Part shown: piece by piece, positions 10,948 to 20,215 of the stretch
Layout of the letters: every line of letters starts with the position of its first letter
Numbering within the stretch: the first letter of the stretch is position 1
Assembly: GCA_027345405.1 (NCBI GenBank)
Contig: DAHWID010000006.1
Coordinates: forward strand, 1 to 33,735
Length of the DNA: 33,735 nt
Reading direction: 5' to 3'
Source of the DNA: Candidatus Saccharimonadota bacterium
Lineage (GTDB): Bacteria; Patescibacteriota; Saccharimonadia; Saccharimonadales; UBA4665
Made by a program: the position numbers and the translations under genes
The notes under the pieces: generated by a model
The model's input: the letters and a program-made list of their open reading frames with translations, nothing else
Databases searched by the model: none
Told to the model about the DNA's origin: nothing

Positions 10948-11574
10948 ATGCAAAAGCACATAACAAGACTAGGGCTAATCAGCTCGGTTTTTGCATTCGC
11001 TTTGATTGGTGGATCCGTGGCGTTCGCGTTACCACCCCAAGCAAGTGCACATGCGCAGACAACGGAGCCAGGCTATAGCGAAACAAATAATCCTTCAACT
11101 GGCAGTGCCCAGGCAAGTAACGGGAAGGCGAATGGCCAATCGCACTTAGCCGCCGCACAACTGAAGGCTTGTCAAAATCGTGAGAACGCCATTAACAACA
11201 TTATGAGCCGGATCGATACTCGAGCTCAGAATCAAATTAACCTCTTTAGCACCATTGCGACGCGGGTTGAGAACTTTTACACTCAGCAGGGCAAGACGCT
11301 AGCCAACTATAATCAATTAGTAGTTGCTGTTAACACGGCTCAAACCCAAGCTGAAAATGACTTTTCGACACTAAAAAGTACCAGTAATTTTAGCTGTAGC
11401 ACAAGTAATCCTAAAGGCATGGTTACAGCATTCCAGAGCTATCTCAAGACTGAGATAAGCGTTTTGCAAAACTATCGGACCACAGTCAAGAACCTGATTG
11501 TCGGGGTGGCTTCAGCAAACGGAGTTAATCTCTCTTCATCTAACCAATCAGGCTCTTCAGCGGGGGGACAATAA
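10948..11574 (+). CDS. Secreted hypothetical protein with signal peptide
   Basis: MQKHITRLGLISSVFAFALIGGSVAFALPPQASAHA signal peptide, helical remainder; start moved from 10801 to 10948 on signal peptide and upstream AAGGAAAAG. Confidence 0.7.
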   Translation: MQKHITRLGLISSVFAFALIGGSVAFALPPQASAHAQTTEPGYSETNNPSTGSAQASNGKANGQSHLAAAQLKACQNRENAINNIMSRIDTRAQNQINLFSTIATRVENFYTQQGKTLANYNQLVVAVNTAQTQAENDFSTLKSTSNFSCSTSNPKGMVTAFQSYLKTEISVLQNYRTTVKNLIVGVASANGVNLSSSNQSGSSAGGQ

Positions 11575-11575
11575 A

Positions 11576-11872
11576 ATGAAGAATCGTTCTCAGTCAGGCT
11601 TTGCGGCCGTTGAGCTAGTCATATTAGTTGTTTTAGTGGCAGCTATCATTGCTACAGGAGTTTTTGTTTGGCACGAGCATAGCAAAAGCAGCAATACATC
11701 GCCTGCTACAGCTTCTAGCATCTATACCTCACCGCCTACATCAACACCACCGGCACCGCAAATCAATAATGCTTCCGACCTAAAGAGTGCGCTAACGGCA
11801 TTAAATCAAACCAGTGTTAGTTCAAGTAATGTTGATAGCAGCCAGCTAAGTACCTACTCATCCAGCTTCTAA
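11576..11872 (+). CDS. Type IV pilin-like protein (prepilin N-terminus)
   Basis: MKNRSQSGFAAVELVILVVLVAAIIATGVFVWHEH: G|FxxxE prepilin-like motif followed by a hydrophobic helix. Start moved from 11498 to 11576. Confidence 0.6.
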   Translation: MKNRSQSGFAAVELVILVVLVAAIIATGVFVWHEHSKSSNTSPATASSIYTSPPTSTPPAPQINNASDLKSALTALNQTSVSSSNVDSSQLSTYSSSF

Positions 11873-12092
11873 TTGCTAATAAGCTGTTAAAGTTTTTAAG
11901 GCCGGGGCGGATGCTAAAAAATACCCCTAGCGCTTTGAAAAATGTTTCGGGCAAAATAAATGACCGATCTGGAATTAAGTTGGCTATCGGGGTAGTTAAG
12001 TCGAAAAGGTGTAACTTTGCTGCACAATTCTTGCGGAAAGCTAAATCTGGTTTCAAACAAACGTTGTTCTAAACGGACGCCGAACATACAAT

Positions 12093-12935
12093 ATGCTTAT
12101 GCCTGTTACGGATTTTGTTATTTCACTTGCGCTAATTTCAGTTGTCGCGGGTCTGCTCGGGTCTTTGGTTGGTTTAGGCGGCGGTATCATAATCGTACCT
12201 GTTTTAACGCTCCTATATCATGTCGATATCCGCTTAGCGATTGGTGCGTCAATTCTTTCAGTTATCGCAACTTCATCCGGAGCGGCTGTAACTTATGTAC
12301 GTGAGCGTCTGACAAACTTACGCGCCGGTATGTTCTTAGAGATCGCAACCACTATCGGCGCTGTGACCGGTGCTTATATTACAACCTTATTTTCCAGCAA
12401 TGACTTATATATTTTATTTGCCCTGGTGTTAGCTTATTCAGCAATAACCATGTTTCGTAAGCGGCATCAAGAGACGCCCCTAACGAGCTCTAATGATAAA
12501 ATTGCTAACTATTTTAAACTGCACGGTTCTTATTACGACCAGAGTGAACATCATGAAGTAACCTATAAGGTAGTCCGGACTAAGGTTGGATTGGGACTAA
12601 TGTATATCGCCGGCATGATATCGGCGCTGCTTGGTGTAGGGTCCGGCGCGCTGAAAGTGCCGGCAATGGATGTGGCTATGCATATGCCAATAAAAGCTTC
12701 GGCAGCTACCAGCGACTTTATGATAGGGGTAACGGCGGCTGCCAGCGCCGGAGCCTACTTTTCACGCGGACAAATCAACCCAATCATTGCTGCCCCAATC
12801 GCAATCGGCATTTTGGCTGGAGCCATCATTGGCTCGCGCATACTCAACAAGTTTGCATCGCGTTATGTCCAGGCTTTATTTATTTTAGTGTTGATAGTCG
12901 TGGCAGTTGAAATGTTGCAGAGAGGTCTCTCATGA
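12093..12935 (+). CDS. TauE/SafE family membrane permease
   Basis: GLLGSLVGLGGGIIIVPVL and ISALLGVGSGALKVPAM duplicated glycine-rich motifs; multiple TM segments. Confidence 0.85.
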   Translation: MLMPVTDFVISLALISVVAGLLGSLVGLGGGIIIVPVLTLLYHVDIRLAIGASILSVIATSSGAAVTYVRERLTNLRAGMFLEIATTIGAVTGAYITTLFSSNDLYILFALVLAYSAITMFRKRHQETPLTSSNDKIANYFKLHGSYYDQSEHHEVTYKVVRTKVGLGLMYIAGMISALLGVGSGALKVPAMDVAMHMPIKASAATSDFMIGVTAAASAGAYFSRGQINPIIAAPIAIGILAGAIIGSRILNKFASRYVQALFILVLIVVAVEMLQRGLS

Positions 12936-13330
12936 AACACAGCCAATCGCTGCAAAATATGGAGATTGTGGTTAGTGCGGTGCTGCAGGCCGGAGTGATA
13001 GTTAGCTCGGTTATCATACTAAGCGGAATAACCCTATTCTTTATCCACGCTCATCAAGCGCCAGCTCTTCAAAATTCATATCGCCGCTACAGCTCAGCTA
13101 ATTATTCATTTCCGCATACTCTCGCGGCACTCAAAAGCTCTGTTGTCGCTGGTAGTGGGGCAGGTTTGATTGAACTTGGCGTTTTGCTGTTAATACTTAC
13201 GCCAGTGTTACGGGTTGCAACGTCCATCTTGTTGTTTCGTCGCCAACGTGATCGGCCGATGACTTTAGTGACACTTTTCGTGCTGGTAGTTTTAATTGGC
13301 TCCTTTATATTAGGTATTGCGGTAAGATAG
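12932..13330 (+). CDS. DUF1634-like small membrane protein
   Basis: Overlaps the TauE/SafE gene by 4 nt; three hydrophobic segments; DUF1634 proteins commonly accompany TauE/SafE genes. Confidence 0.6.
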   Translation: MKHSQSLQNMEIVVSAVLQAGVIVSSVIILSGITLFFIHAHQAPALQNSYRRYSSANYSFPHTLAALKSSVVAGSGAGLIELGVLLLILTPVLRVATSILLFRRQRDRPMTLVTLFVLVVLIGSFILGIAVR

Positions 13331-13371
13331 CTGAGGTTTAATAAAAAAACCGGTATAGTTGTTACTTAGAT

Positions 13372-14061
13372 ATGCAAGATGAAGGCCATGAACCACACAA
13401 AAAGGGCGGTCGTCTCTCAAATGTTATTTTAGGCGGCCAAGATGGGCTAGTTAGTATATTAGGGCTGCTGCTTGGCCTGTCCGCCGCTACCCACTCTACC
13501 CGGATAGTGATTGCCGGAGGTCTGGCGACGATTATAGCCGAAACCTTATCGATGGCAGCGGTGGCCTATACTTCGCGTATGGCTGATCGCGATCACTATG
13601 CTGCCGAACGGTTACGCGAGGAACAGGAAGTCCGGGACGTGCCGTTAACCGAACGCCAGGAAATAGTCGATATTTATCGAGCAAAAGGTTTTAGCGGCAA
13701 ACTGCTTGATGACATTGTTAACCACATCACGGCAGATCATGAACTTTGGATTAATACTATGATGAAGGAAGAACTAGATCTGCTGCCCGTAGATAAGCAT
13801 GATGTCTATATTTACAGCCTTACTGTAGGTTTATCTACTCTAGTAGGTGCGTTGCTTCCGCTAATCCCGTATTTCTTTTTAAGCGTTCATCCGGCCCTCA
13901 TCGGTTCACTCGTTTTATCAGTGGTAATTTTGGCGGCAGTAGGCGTCTACAAAGCGATCTCCACGTTAGGTAATCCAATTAAAAGCGCGCTGCAGATGGT
14001 GCTTATCGGTATTGGAGCAGCAATTGCCGGTTACCTGATTGGGTTATTATTTAAGTCTTAG
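13372..14061 (+). CDS. VIT1/CCC1 family transporter-like protein
   Basis: LSNVILGGQDGLVSILGLLLGLSAAT...GLATIIAETLSMAAVAYTS resembles the VIT1/CCC1 N-terminal region. Confidence 0.8.
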   Translation: MQDEGHEPHKKGGRLSNVILGGQDGLVSILGLLLGLSAATHSTRIVIAGGLATIIAETLSMAAVAYTSRMADRDHYAAERLREEQEVRDVPLTERQEIVDIYRAKGFSGKLLDDIVNHITADHELWINTMMKEELDLLPVDKHDVYIYSLTVGLSTLVGALLPLIPYFFLSVHPALIGSLVLSVVILAAVGVYKAISTLGNPIKSALQMVLIGIGAAIAGYLIGLLFKS

Positions 14062-14126
14062 TTGCGATTATTTAACTAACTGCAACTAAGTTGCAATAAT
14101 GATGGCACAGTTCTATCATTATCTGT

Positions 14127-15029
14127 ATGTTTATGCAGTTAGCATCCTTAAACTTGTGGGATCCGGCGCACGTTTCTGGCTGGGTTACTATTTTATTAGT
14201 TGCATTGATCCTTGGGCTAATCCATGGGATTACTCCTGACGAACACACTTGGCCGATTACTTTTAGTTACGCGATCGGCAGTTATTCTACCAAGCGCGGT
14301 CTTAGGGCTGGCATTATCTTTTCACTAGCCTTCACGCTCCAACGGGCAATAGCCAGTGAGTTGGCCTACTTAGGGCTATCACGTTTATATACAAATGCTT
14401 CGTTAAATAATGTGATTTATATAATTGTTGGGGTTTTGATGGCCGTAGCCGGGCTCATAATTATGCGACGTAAAGCTATTTTTCATCTTGAACTACCTTT
14501 TTTTAAAGAGCATCACCTAGATAAGAAACAAGCCAATGAGACCTGGCTTAATGATCCCCGTCCGTGGATGCCGGCAGTACACGGCTTCATTGCCGGATGG
14601 GGGTTTGGTGCCTTTGCCTTAATTATTTATACAGTATTAGCACCAGCTGCCGGCTCAGCCGCCTTAGGTTGGGTGCCGGGCGCCGTCTTTGGTTTAGGTA
14701 CTATGATCATGCAGGCGCTAGCCGGAGCACTTTTTGGTTTTATTGCTTCTAAAAAAGGCTTATCGAGCGATGCTATCCGCAAGGTTGCGCTTAAGACTGC
14801 TGCCAATACTCTAACTTATGGTGGACTAGCTTTTATAGCTGGCGGTTTGTTAGGCCAGCTGTTCCCAAATATTGCTAAGCTGTCTTTTGTGACCGGATTG
14901 CATGTTCACAATCTCGATAGCCTAGGGTTAGGTTTTGTGCTGGTTATTGTGTGCGTAATTGGCGTAGGGTTAACGACGTTGATTCGAACGACTCGCTCAG
15001 AACTCAGCAAAGTCCGAGTTACAATTTAG
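14127..15029 (+). CDS. Polytopic membrane protein, NicO/metal-transporter-like
   Basis: ALILGLIHGITPDEHTWPITFSYAIGSY: His/Asp-rich TM motif resembling HxxxPDH-type nickel/cobalt transporter motifs; about 6 hydrophobic segments. Confidence 0.5.
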   Translation: MFMQLASLNLWDPAHVSGWVTILLVALILGLIHGITPDEHTWPITFSYAIGSYSTKRGLRAGIIFSLAFTLQRAIASELAYLGLSRLYTNASLNNVIYIIVGVLMAVAGLIIMRRKAIFHLELPFFKEHHLDKKQANETWLNDPRPWMPAVHGFIAGWGFGAFALIIYTVLAPAAGSAALGWVPGAVFGLGTMIMQALAGALFGFIASKKGLSSDAIRKVALKTAANTLTYGGLAFIAGGLLGQLFPNIAKLSFVTGLHVHNLDSLGLGFVLVIVCVIGVGLTTLIRTTRSELSKVRVTI

Positions 15030-15381
15030 CTATCCAAAAACTGAGACTTTTGTGGTTAGTTAAAAGCTATCCTTATGCAGTATATTTTACTTAAGTGTGC
15101 CGTATCTTTGTTTTTAATATCCAGGCATAAATGGTACCGGCAATTGGGCGGTTGAGTAATATAGTAAAACTCGGATGCAGGCTAGTAACAGTCAGCAGAA
15201 CCACATATTATAAGCATTGTTAGCAACGGTAGATACCATTTTGATAACCATTTTCATGCTATGCTTGATGATTTTAGTTTATTTAACAGCCTATGTTCTG
15301 ATGCCGATATAAGTATAAGGTTATAGAGGTAATTTTGTGCTTGGAGATGTTTAAATATTGCATTAACCCAGCATAGAATTT

Positions 15382-16611
15382 ATGCTTAATGTAAGTATGG
15401 ATGATCAAATGAGCGGGAACGAACCAGTGTCTCAAGACAACCAAAACACTAGTGAACCGCCCAAGGTGACCGATGAATCGAGTGTACCAAACCAAGTACC
15501 AGACGAAATCCACTCGGCTGAAACGTTTGCTGATTCTCGACTAATGAAACATTCTCACTGGCTAGTTTATCTTTATATAGTAGCGGCGCTGCTAGTGGTA
15601 GCTGGAGCGGGTCTGTACGCCTGGCGGCATAAATCTACTCATAAGACCGGCTCAAGTCAGGTTGTTGCTACTAGCCACACAAATGTCTGGACCGGCCAAG
15701 GCAATAGCACAAATTGGAGCAACCCCAAAAACTGGTCGCTCGGTTTGCCTCGCAACAATCAAAACATAGAAATTAATCTTTCCGACATTAGTGGATCTAG
15801 TGCACAAAAGCAGGTTAACTCTACATTTAACATGGATATAAATGGGCTGGATATCAAGAACCTGACTATAACCGGCAATAATCCAAATCTGCACTATATT
15901 CTTAAGGGTGCCCCGCTTAATCTAAGCGGTGGTATCTATGACACGGCAAGTAGTACTTCTCCAGCCGTCAGCTTAGAGTTGCCGATCATATTTGATGCTA
16001 ACAGTACAGTTTCGATGTCACCTAAAAGCAGTGGGCTTAACTTTTCGACGCTAGAATTTGGTAGCCATCAACTGAATGTAGCCGGCGTTGTTAACATTAA
16101 CACCATAGATGGCAGTGGAGAGCTGAATTTCATGGCGGGAACAGCGGTGGCTGAATCAACTTTTAGTGATCCGAGTGCAGCATTTAGCGGCAAGGTACTT
16201 ATCGGTGCGAACAACGTAGTCAATATGGCAGTGGCGCAAGTTGCACCGAATAATTATGTTAGTGCTTTTGGTAGTGGTAGTATCTCGATAGAGGGCGGAG
16301 GCTCCCTGTCGATAGTTTCTAGTACGTCTAATCCAGTTATAGCTAACGCCATCAGTATTATTGGCAACGGCCCGTTTCTACCCCCACCTGCGCGTGGCAA
16401 TTACGGTTCACTTAATTTATCTGCTTGTAGTTCTAATATTGATGCAACTTTCACGAATCAAGTTAGTTTGGCGGGTAATGCTGACATCGGGTGTACATTT
16501 TCTACACCTCTAAATAGTGCTAAAAATACGACAACGGCAGATTTTAAGCAGCTTAGCACCGGCAAGTACCATGTGTCGGAAGTACCTGGAAGTAACGTAT
16601 CAATTCTCTAG
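15382..16611 (+). CDS. Membrane-anchored extracellular protein with beta-rich repeats
   Basis: Cytoplasmic acidic N-terminus, TM helix (LVYLYIVAALLVVAGAGLYAW), then VWTGQGNSTNWSNPKNWSLGLP, a motif seen at the start of beta-helical surface/autotransporter-like proteins. Confidence 0.65.
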   Translation: MLNVSMDDQMSGNEPVSQDNQNTSEPPKVTDESSVPNQVPDEIHSAETFADSRLMKHSHWLVYLYIVAALLVVAGAGLYAWRHKSTHKTGSSQVVATSHTNVWTGQGNSTNWSNPKNWSLGLPRNNQNIEINLSDISGSSAQKQVNSTFNMDINGLDIKNLTITGNNPNLHYILKGAPLNLSGGIYDTASSTSPAVSLELPIIFDANSTVSMSPKSSGLNFSTLEFGSHQLNVAGVVNINTIDGSGELNFMAGTAVAESTFSDPSAAFSGKVLIGANNVVNMAVAQVAPNNYVSAFGSGSISIEGGGSLSIVSSTSNPVIANAISIIGNGPFLPPPARGNYGSLNLSACSSNIDATFTNQVSLAGNADIGCTFSTPLNSAKNTTTADFKQLSTGKYHVSEVPGSNVSIL

Positions 16612-16790
16612 CTCTTGATTTTGTAATTCATAGGTATTATGGTTGGCTAAGTAAGTACGAAATGAAATATAAGGCCTTCGATCCCCAAGCCAAAAGCACA
16701 TATGCTACTCCTTGCTAATAGTTTTCGCTTACATACTTTAGCTAAACATCTAGGAATGTTTCAGGCTTTCTAATTACACTAGGATGATAA

Positions 16791-17681
16791 ATGAAGAATA
16801 AAGCACTCCAGGCAATCCATAATAAGCCACTGCTTTTAGTGGTAGTCGCAACACTGGTGCTGTTTTCGTTTGTCGCGTTTGCTGAGCTAATTGGCCTAAG
16901 TAGAGTACTTGATCGGATGTTTGACGCCGACGCAATCTGGTTGTTGCTGATTATAGGGGCACAATCGATTGCCTACTGGGCTTATGTTATACCATATAAG
17001 CACATTTTCAAGTTAAGTTATAAAGAAGCGACCCGGCATAGTTTTGCCGGTTTTCATCCGACACTGCCTCGTGGTGGCTTTAACTATGATGTTGTAACCC
17101 AATGTAAAATTGGCAAAAAAGCTCGCGCCTACTACTTGGGATTATGGGAGTATGCGGCTTTGGCTCCGGCGATCATGGTTGCTGCAATATATGCATATAT
17201 ACACGGCGCAGTACCGGCGCCGCTGTCATTACCCTGGATTATAGGCGTACCGGCAGGATCAATTATTTTCGCTACAGCAGTTTTATTACGTAAACGTTTC
17301 ACACGTTTTCCTAAAATGCATAAACTACTGGAATTTATGTTGGACATGTTAAGGCAGCAAAGTCCAAGGGAAATCTTTTGGCTAATGGGTGGAATGATAA
17401 TTTATTGGACTGGAGAAATATTTGCGCTTTGGGGGGCTTTGCAGTTGTTCCATGTTAGTTTGGGTTGGTTCGAACTCCTTATTGCCTATGGTACTGGATA
17501 TGTGGTTAGCCGCCGCAGCTTACCGCTTGGCGGAGCGGGGCTGGTGCTGGTTGGATTGGCTTTGTCGCTGCACTGGGTTGGCGCAGCATTGTCTGTAACT
17601 TTGCTTGTGGCGCTTGCTTACCAGGTGTTTAATTTGTTAATGCCAGTATTGTACCGTCGCCTTGCGGGCGCGCTGGCTTAA
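16791..17681 (+). CDS. Polytopic membrane protein, UPF0104/LPG-synthase-TM-like
   Basis: Multiple TM segments; RHSFAGF...PRGGFNYD...and SRRSLPLGGAGLVLVGLALSL resembling UPF0104-type glycine motif. Confidence 0.5.
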   Translation: MKNKALQAIHNKPLLLVVVATLVLFSFVAFAELIGLSRVLDRMFDADAIWLLLIIGAQSIAYWAYVIPYKHIFKLSYKEATRHSFAGFHPTLPRGGFNYDVVTQCKIGKKARAYYLGLWEYAALAPAIMVAAIYAYIHGAVPAPLSLPWIIGVPAGSIIFATAVLLRKRFTRFPKMHKLLEFMLDMLRQQSPREIFWLMGGMIIYWTGEIFALWGALQLFHVSLGWFELLIAYGTGYVVSRRSLPLGGAGLVLVGLALSLHWVGAALSVTLLVALAYQVFNLLMPVLYRRLAGALA

Positions 17682-17722
17682 TCCTAAATTGCAATATTGT
17701 ATCAATTTGTTACTCTTGATTC

Positions 17723-18154
17723 ATGGACTATTCGCGTTTAGCCAAAGTTCTCTCTAGCAATGGCTGTAGCCTGACCCGGGCCAGGGAGCAAGTTTTTGGC
17801 GCACTGGTAGACAAAGAAGGCCTAACGATGAACGAGCTTATCGATGAACTCTCGGGAAAAGTTGATCGGGTAAGTGTTTATCGGAATGTGACTTTATTTG
17901 AAAAGCTCGGTATTCTGCAGCGGATCAGTAATGGATTTAAATACAAAGTTGAACTAAGCGATAACTTTAGCTCACATCACCATCATTTATCCTGTTCGCA
18001 ATGCGGACGGGTTATTAACATTAAAGCTGATCAATTAGAAGGAGCAATTAAGCAACTTGGCAAAGATCACGGGTTTGTTATTAGCGGACACCAAGTTGAA
18101 ATTCGTGGCAGTTGTGCGCAGTGTGTGCACGAACAAGACAAAGAAGTGGGATAA
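17723..18154 (+). CDS. Fur family transcriptional regulator
   Basis: LTRAREQVFGAL, VDRVSVYRNVTLFEKLGIL, HHHHLSCSQCGRVI and C-terminal CAQC: Fur winged helix plus metal sites. Confidence 0.9.
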   Translation: MDYSRLAKVLSSNGCSLTRAREQVFGALVDKEGLTMNELIDELSGKVDRVSVYRNVTLFEKLGILQRISNGFKYKVELSDNFSSHHHHLSCSQCGRVINIKADQLEGAIKQLGKDHGFVISGHQVEIRGSCAQCVHEQDKEVG

Positions 18155-18224
18155 ATCACGGCTGATTGAGCTAAAGTGCCCTTAAATATATAAACGTGCA
18201 CCTAAAAAGTACAAGGAGAAGCAT

Positions 18225-19382
18225 TTGACCCCTAAAAGACTAAGCCTAAATGCCGTTAAAGCACTGCTCATGCATCCACCGCAGTCGCCGGCCGTTACCA
18301 TTTATCTGCCGACACACAGACGCGCTTCTCCTCCTAAAATAAGCGCGGACGAAGTGCGACTAAAAAATCTTAAAAATGAAGCAGTTAAAATAATCCGAAC
18401 CCTTGATGAGGGTAAAAAATTTGCAGATGAATTCAATTCTCAACTTGATCGACTTATTGAAAGTCTGACTTTTTGGGAGCACCAGGACAAAGGTCTGCTT
18501 ATTTGCGCACGTCCCAATCTGTTTCAGTTGTTTTATTTGCCGTTAGATACTGAGGAATATTTAGCAGTAGATAAGATGTTTCATTTAGCACCAGTTTTAG
18601 GATTACTGGGTGACTTACAAAACTACTACGTGTTAGCTATTTCCCAGCATGAGCCGGCCCTGTTTAGCGGCGATTACTACCGCCTGCGCCGCTTAAATGT
18701 CGGCTTACCGCAATCGCTGCGACAGGCTTTGCAGATTGATGAGCCGGGAAGAATTAGCGAACAACAACACTCAGCCCGCGGCAATAACGGATATAACGGA
18801 CGCGGGGGCGACAAAGATATTGCGCAAGAAGAGCGATTAAGGTTCTGGCGCTTGATTGACCGTAAATGTTTAAAGTACATAAAGCGTGAGCGGCCGCTAT
18901 TATTAGCCGGTATTGAGAGCGAAGTCGCAGAGTATCTCGAGCAAACAAGCTACCCGTTTGTTATTAAAAAACACATCGAGGGCAGTTGGGGCAATTCTAA
19001 TTTGAACGAGCTTTTCCTGCAGGCTATAGCGATGATTAAACAAGAAGTAGTTGCTCCTAAGCATACTTCGGTAATTACTGAGTTCAAAAAGCTTAGAGGG
19101 AATATGTCGGAACTGACCGCGCACAACTTGATCGACATTATGACTGCCGCCGAGCAGGGACGTATAGCTAAGTTATTATTAGCCGGTATCCGTGTGACGA
19201 CCGATACGGTGCGTGAGGATCGCCGCCCCGCTGAAGTTATTAGTTTTCCTAACCAAGAAATGGCGGAAATTGTTAACAGAGTAGCCTTGGATGTTTGGAA
19301 TTCGAGGGGCAAAATAGTGCTACTTAAGAGCAATCAGATGCCGGTGAAAGGTGCAGTCATGCTTGCTGTGCTGCGCTACTAA
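18225..19382 (+). CDS. Bacterial archaeo-eukaryotic release factor (baeRF)-like protein
   Basis: SPAVTIYLPTHR N-terminus, FxxLP..., YYVLAISQHEPALFSGD, and KPLLLAGIESEVAEYLEQTSYP match the baeRF family architecture. TTG start with AAGGAG upstream. Confidence 0.7.
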   Translation: MTPKRLSLNAVKALLMHPPQSPAVTIYLPTHRRASPPKISADEVRLKNLKNEAVKIIRTLDEGKKFADEFNSQLDRLIESLTFWEHQDKGLLICARPNLFQLFYLPLDTEEYLAVDKMFHLAPVLGLLGDLQNYYVLAISQHEPALFSGDYYRLRRLNVGLPQSLRQALQIDEPGRISEQQHSARGNNGYNGRGGDKDIAQEERLRFWRLIDRKCLKYIKRERPLLLAGIESEVAEYLEQTSYPFVIKKHIEGSWGNSNLNELFLQAIAMIKQEVVAPKHTSVITEFKKLRGNMSELTAHNLIDIMTAAEQGRIAKLLLAGIRVTTDTVREDRRPAEVISFPNQEMAEIVNRVALDVWNSRGKIVLLKSNQMPVKGAVMLAVLRY

Positions 19383-19873
19383 CAGCCACTGCTTAAAAGT
19401 GCAGTCGGGTTGATATTAAAATGCCAACCGTAGTATAGCGATGCCAGGGTGTAAATCGAGGATTCTAGCGGTGCACTAATAATTGGCGAGGAATCGACAT
19501 TGGCATCGTTGCCGTCAAAGCAAATCGCTTGTTCTACTTGGGTAGCTGTGGGGCTATAGCCTAGCTTCATAACTCTTGGTTCAAGCGCAGCCAGTGCATT
19601 CCAGGCCTGCACGTTTATCTCGTTGCCTGAGCAGGTGATTGGTGACGGGTTGCCATTAGATGCATATGTTAAACTTACACTACATTCATTAGCTTTCGGC
19701 GGTACGGTCGCGGGCTTTAGAATGCTAACGTTAGTAGTCCCGGTTGGTACGGCTTGAGTGCTGATCGTGGGCGATGAACCGCCGCTTAAAGCTCCAAAGA
19801 TAGCAATTCCGCCAAAAATCACGACCAAAAAGGCGACAACAGCAATAATGAACGGAGTAACAGGTTGTTTCAT
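19379..19873 (-). CDS. Hypothetical membrane-anchored extracellular protein
   Basis: 164-aa ORF, N-terminal TM (FIIAVVAFLVVIFGGIAIFGAL), Cys-containing ectodomain; convergent with the upstream gene. Confidence 0.6.
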   Translation of the reverse strand: MKQPVTPFIIAVVAFLVVIFGGIAIFGALSGGSSPTISTQAVPTGTTNVSILKPATVPPKANECSVSLTYASNGNPSPITCSGNEINVQAWNALAALEPRVMKLGYSPTATQVEQAICFDGNDANVDSSPIISAPLESSIYTLASLYYGWHFNINPTALLSSGC

Positions 19874-19952
19874 GACGGAAATATTTTATCATGGGGTGAC
19901 GTCTCGCTGGATGCATAAGGTTAAACTAAGCTATACTTTAGGGGATATAATT

Positions 19953-20026
19953 GGTGCCGTGGCGGAGTGGTGACGCAGAGGTCTGCAAAACCTTTTATGC
20001 CAGTTCGATTCTGGTCGGCACCTCCA
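19953..20026 (+). tRNA. tRNA-Cys (GCA), CCA encoded
   Basis: Acceptor GGTGCCG/CGGCACC, anticodon loop CTGCAAA with GAGGT/ACCTT stem, T-arm CCAG-TTCGATT-CTGG, 3' TCCA. Confidence 0.93.
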
Positions 20027-20034
20027 AAATGTAA

Positions 20035-20122
20035 GCGCGGGTGTCGTAATTGGTAGCCGAGACAGACTTAAAATCTGTTGCCCTAATCGGGCGTGCGGGT
20101 TCGATTCCCGCCCCGCGCACCA
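20035..20122 (+). tRNA. tRNA-Leu (UAA), CCA encoded
   Basis: Acceptor GCGCGGG/CCCGCGC, anticodon loop CTTAAAA on ACAGA/TCTGT stem, long variable arm (class II), T-loop TTCGATT, 3' ACCA. Confidence 0.93.
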
Positions 20123-20163
20123 CTTATGTTTAGTTACCCCTGTTATTAGCATAAGAGCTTTGA

Positions 20164-20169
20164 TATAAT
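20164..20169 (+). promoter_or_regulatory. Candidate -10 box (TATAAT) upstream of the F1-like cluster
   Basis: Consensus TATAAT 46 nt before the ATG at 20216; the -35 candidate (around 20141) is weak. Confidence 0.4.
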
Positions 20170-20215
20170 AGGCTAAGATCTGATTATCTAAAGAGACAAA
20201 AATCAAGACAAGCTT

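Noticed and set aside
12017-12304. 95-aa Cys-rich forward ORF overlapping the TauE/SafE gene start
   Set aside because: Out-of-frame overlap; composition reflects frame-shifted codons of the TauE/SafE gene.
20035-20122. Group I intron in tRNA-Leu(UAA)
   Set aside because: The tRNA is contiguous through the anticodon loop with a normal class II length.
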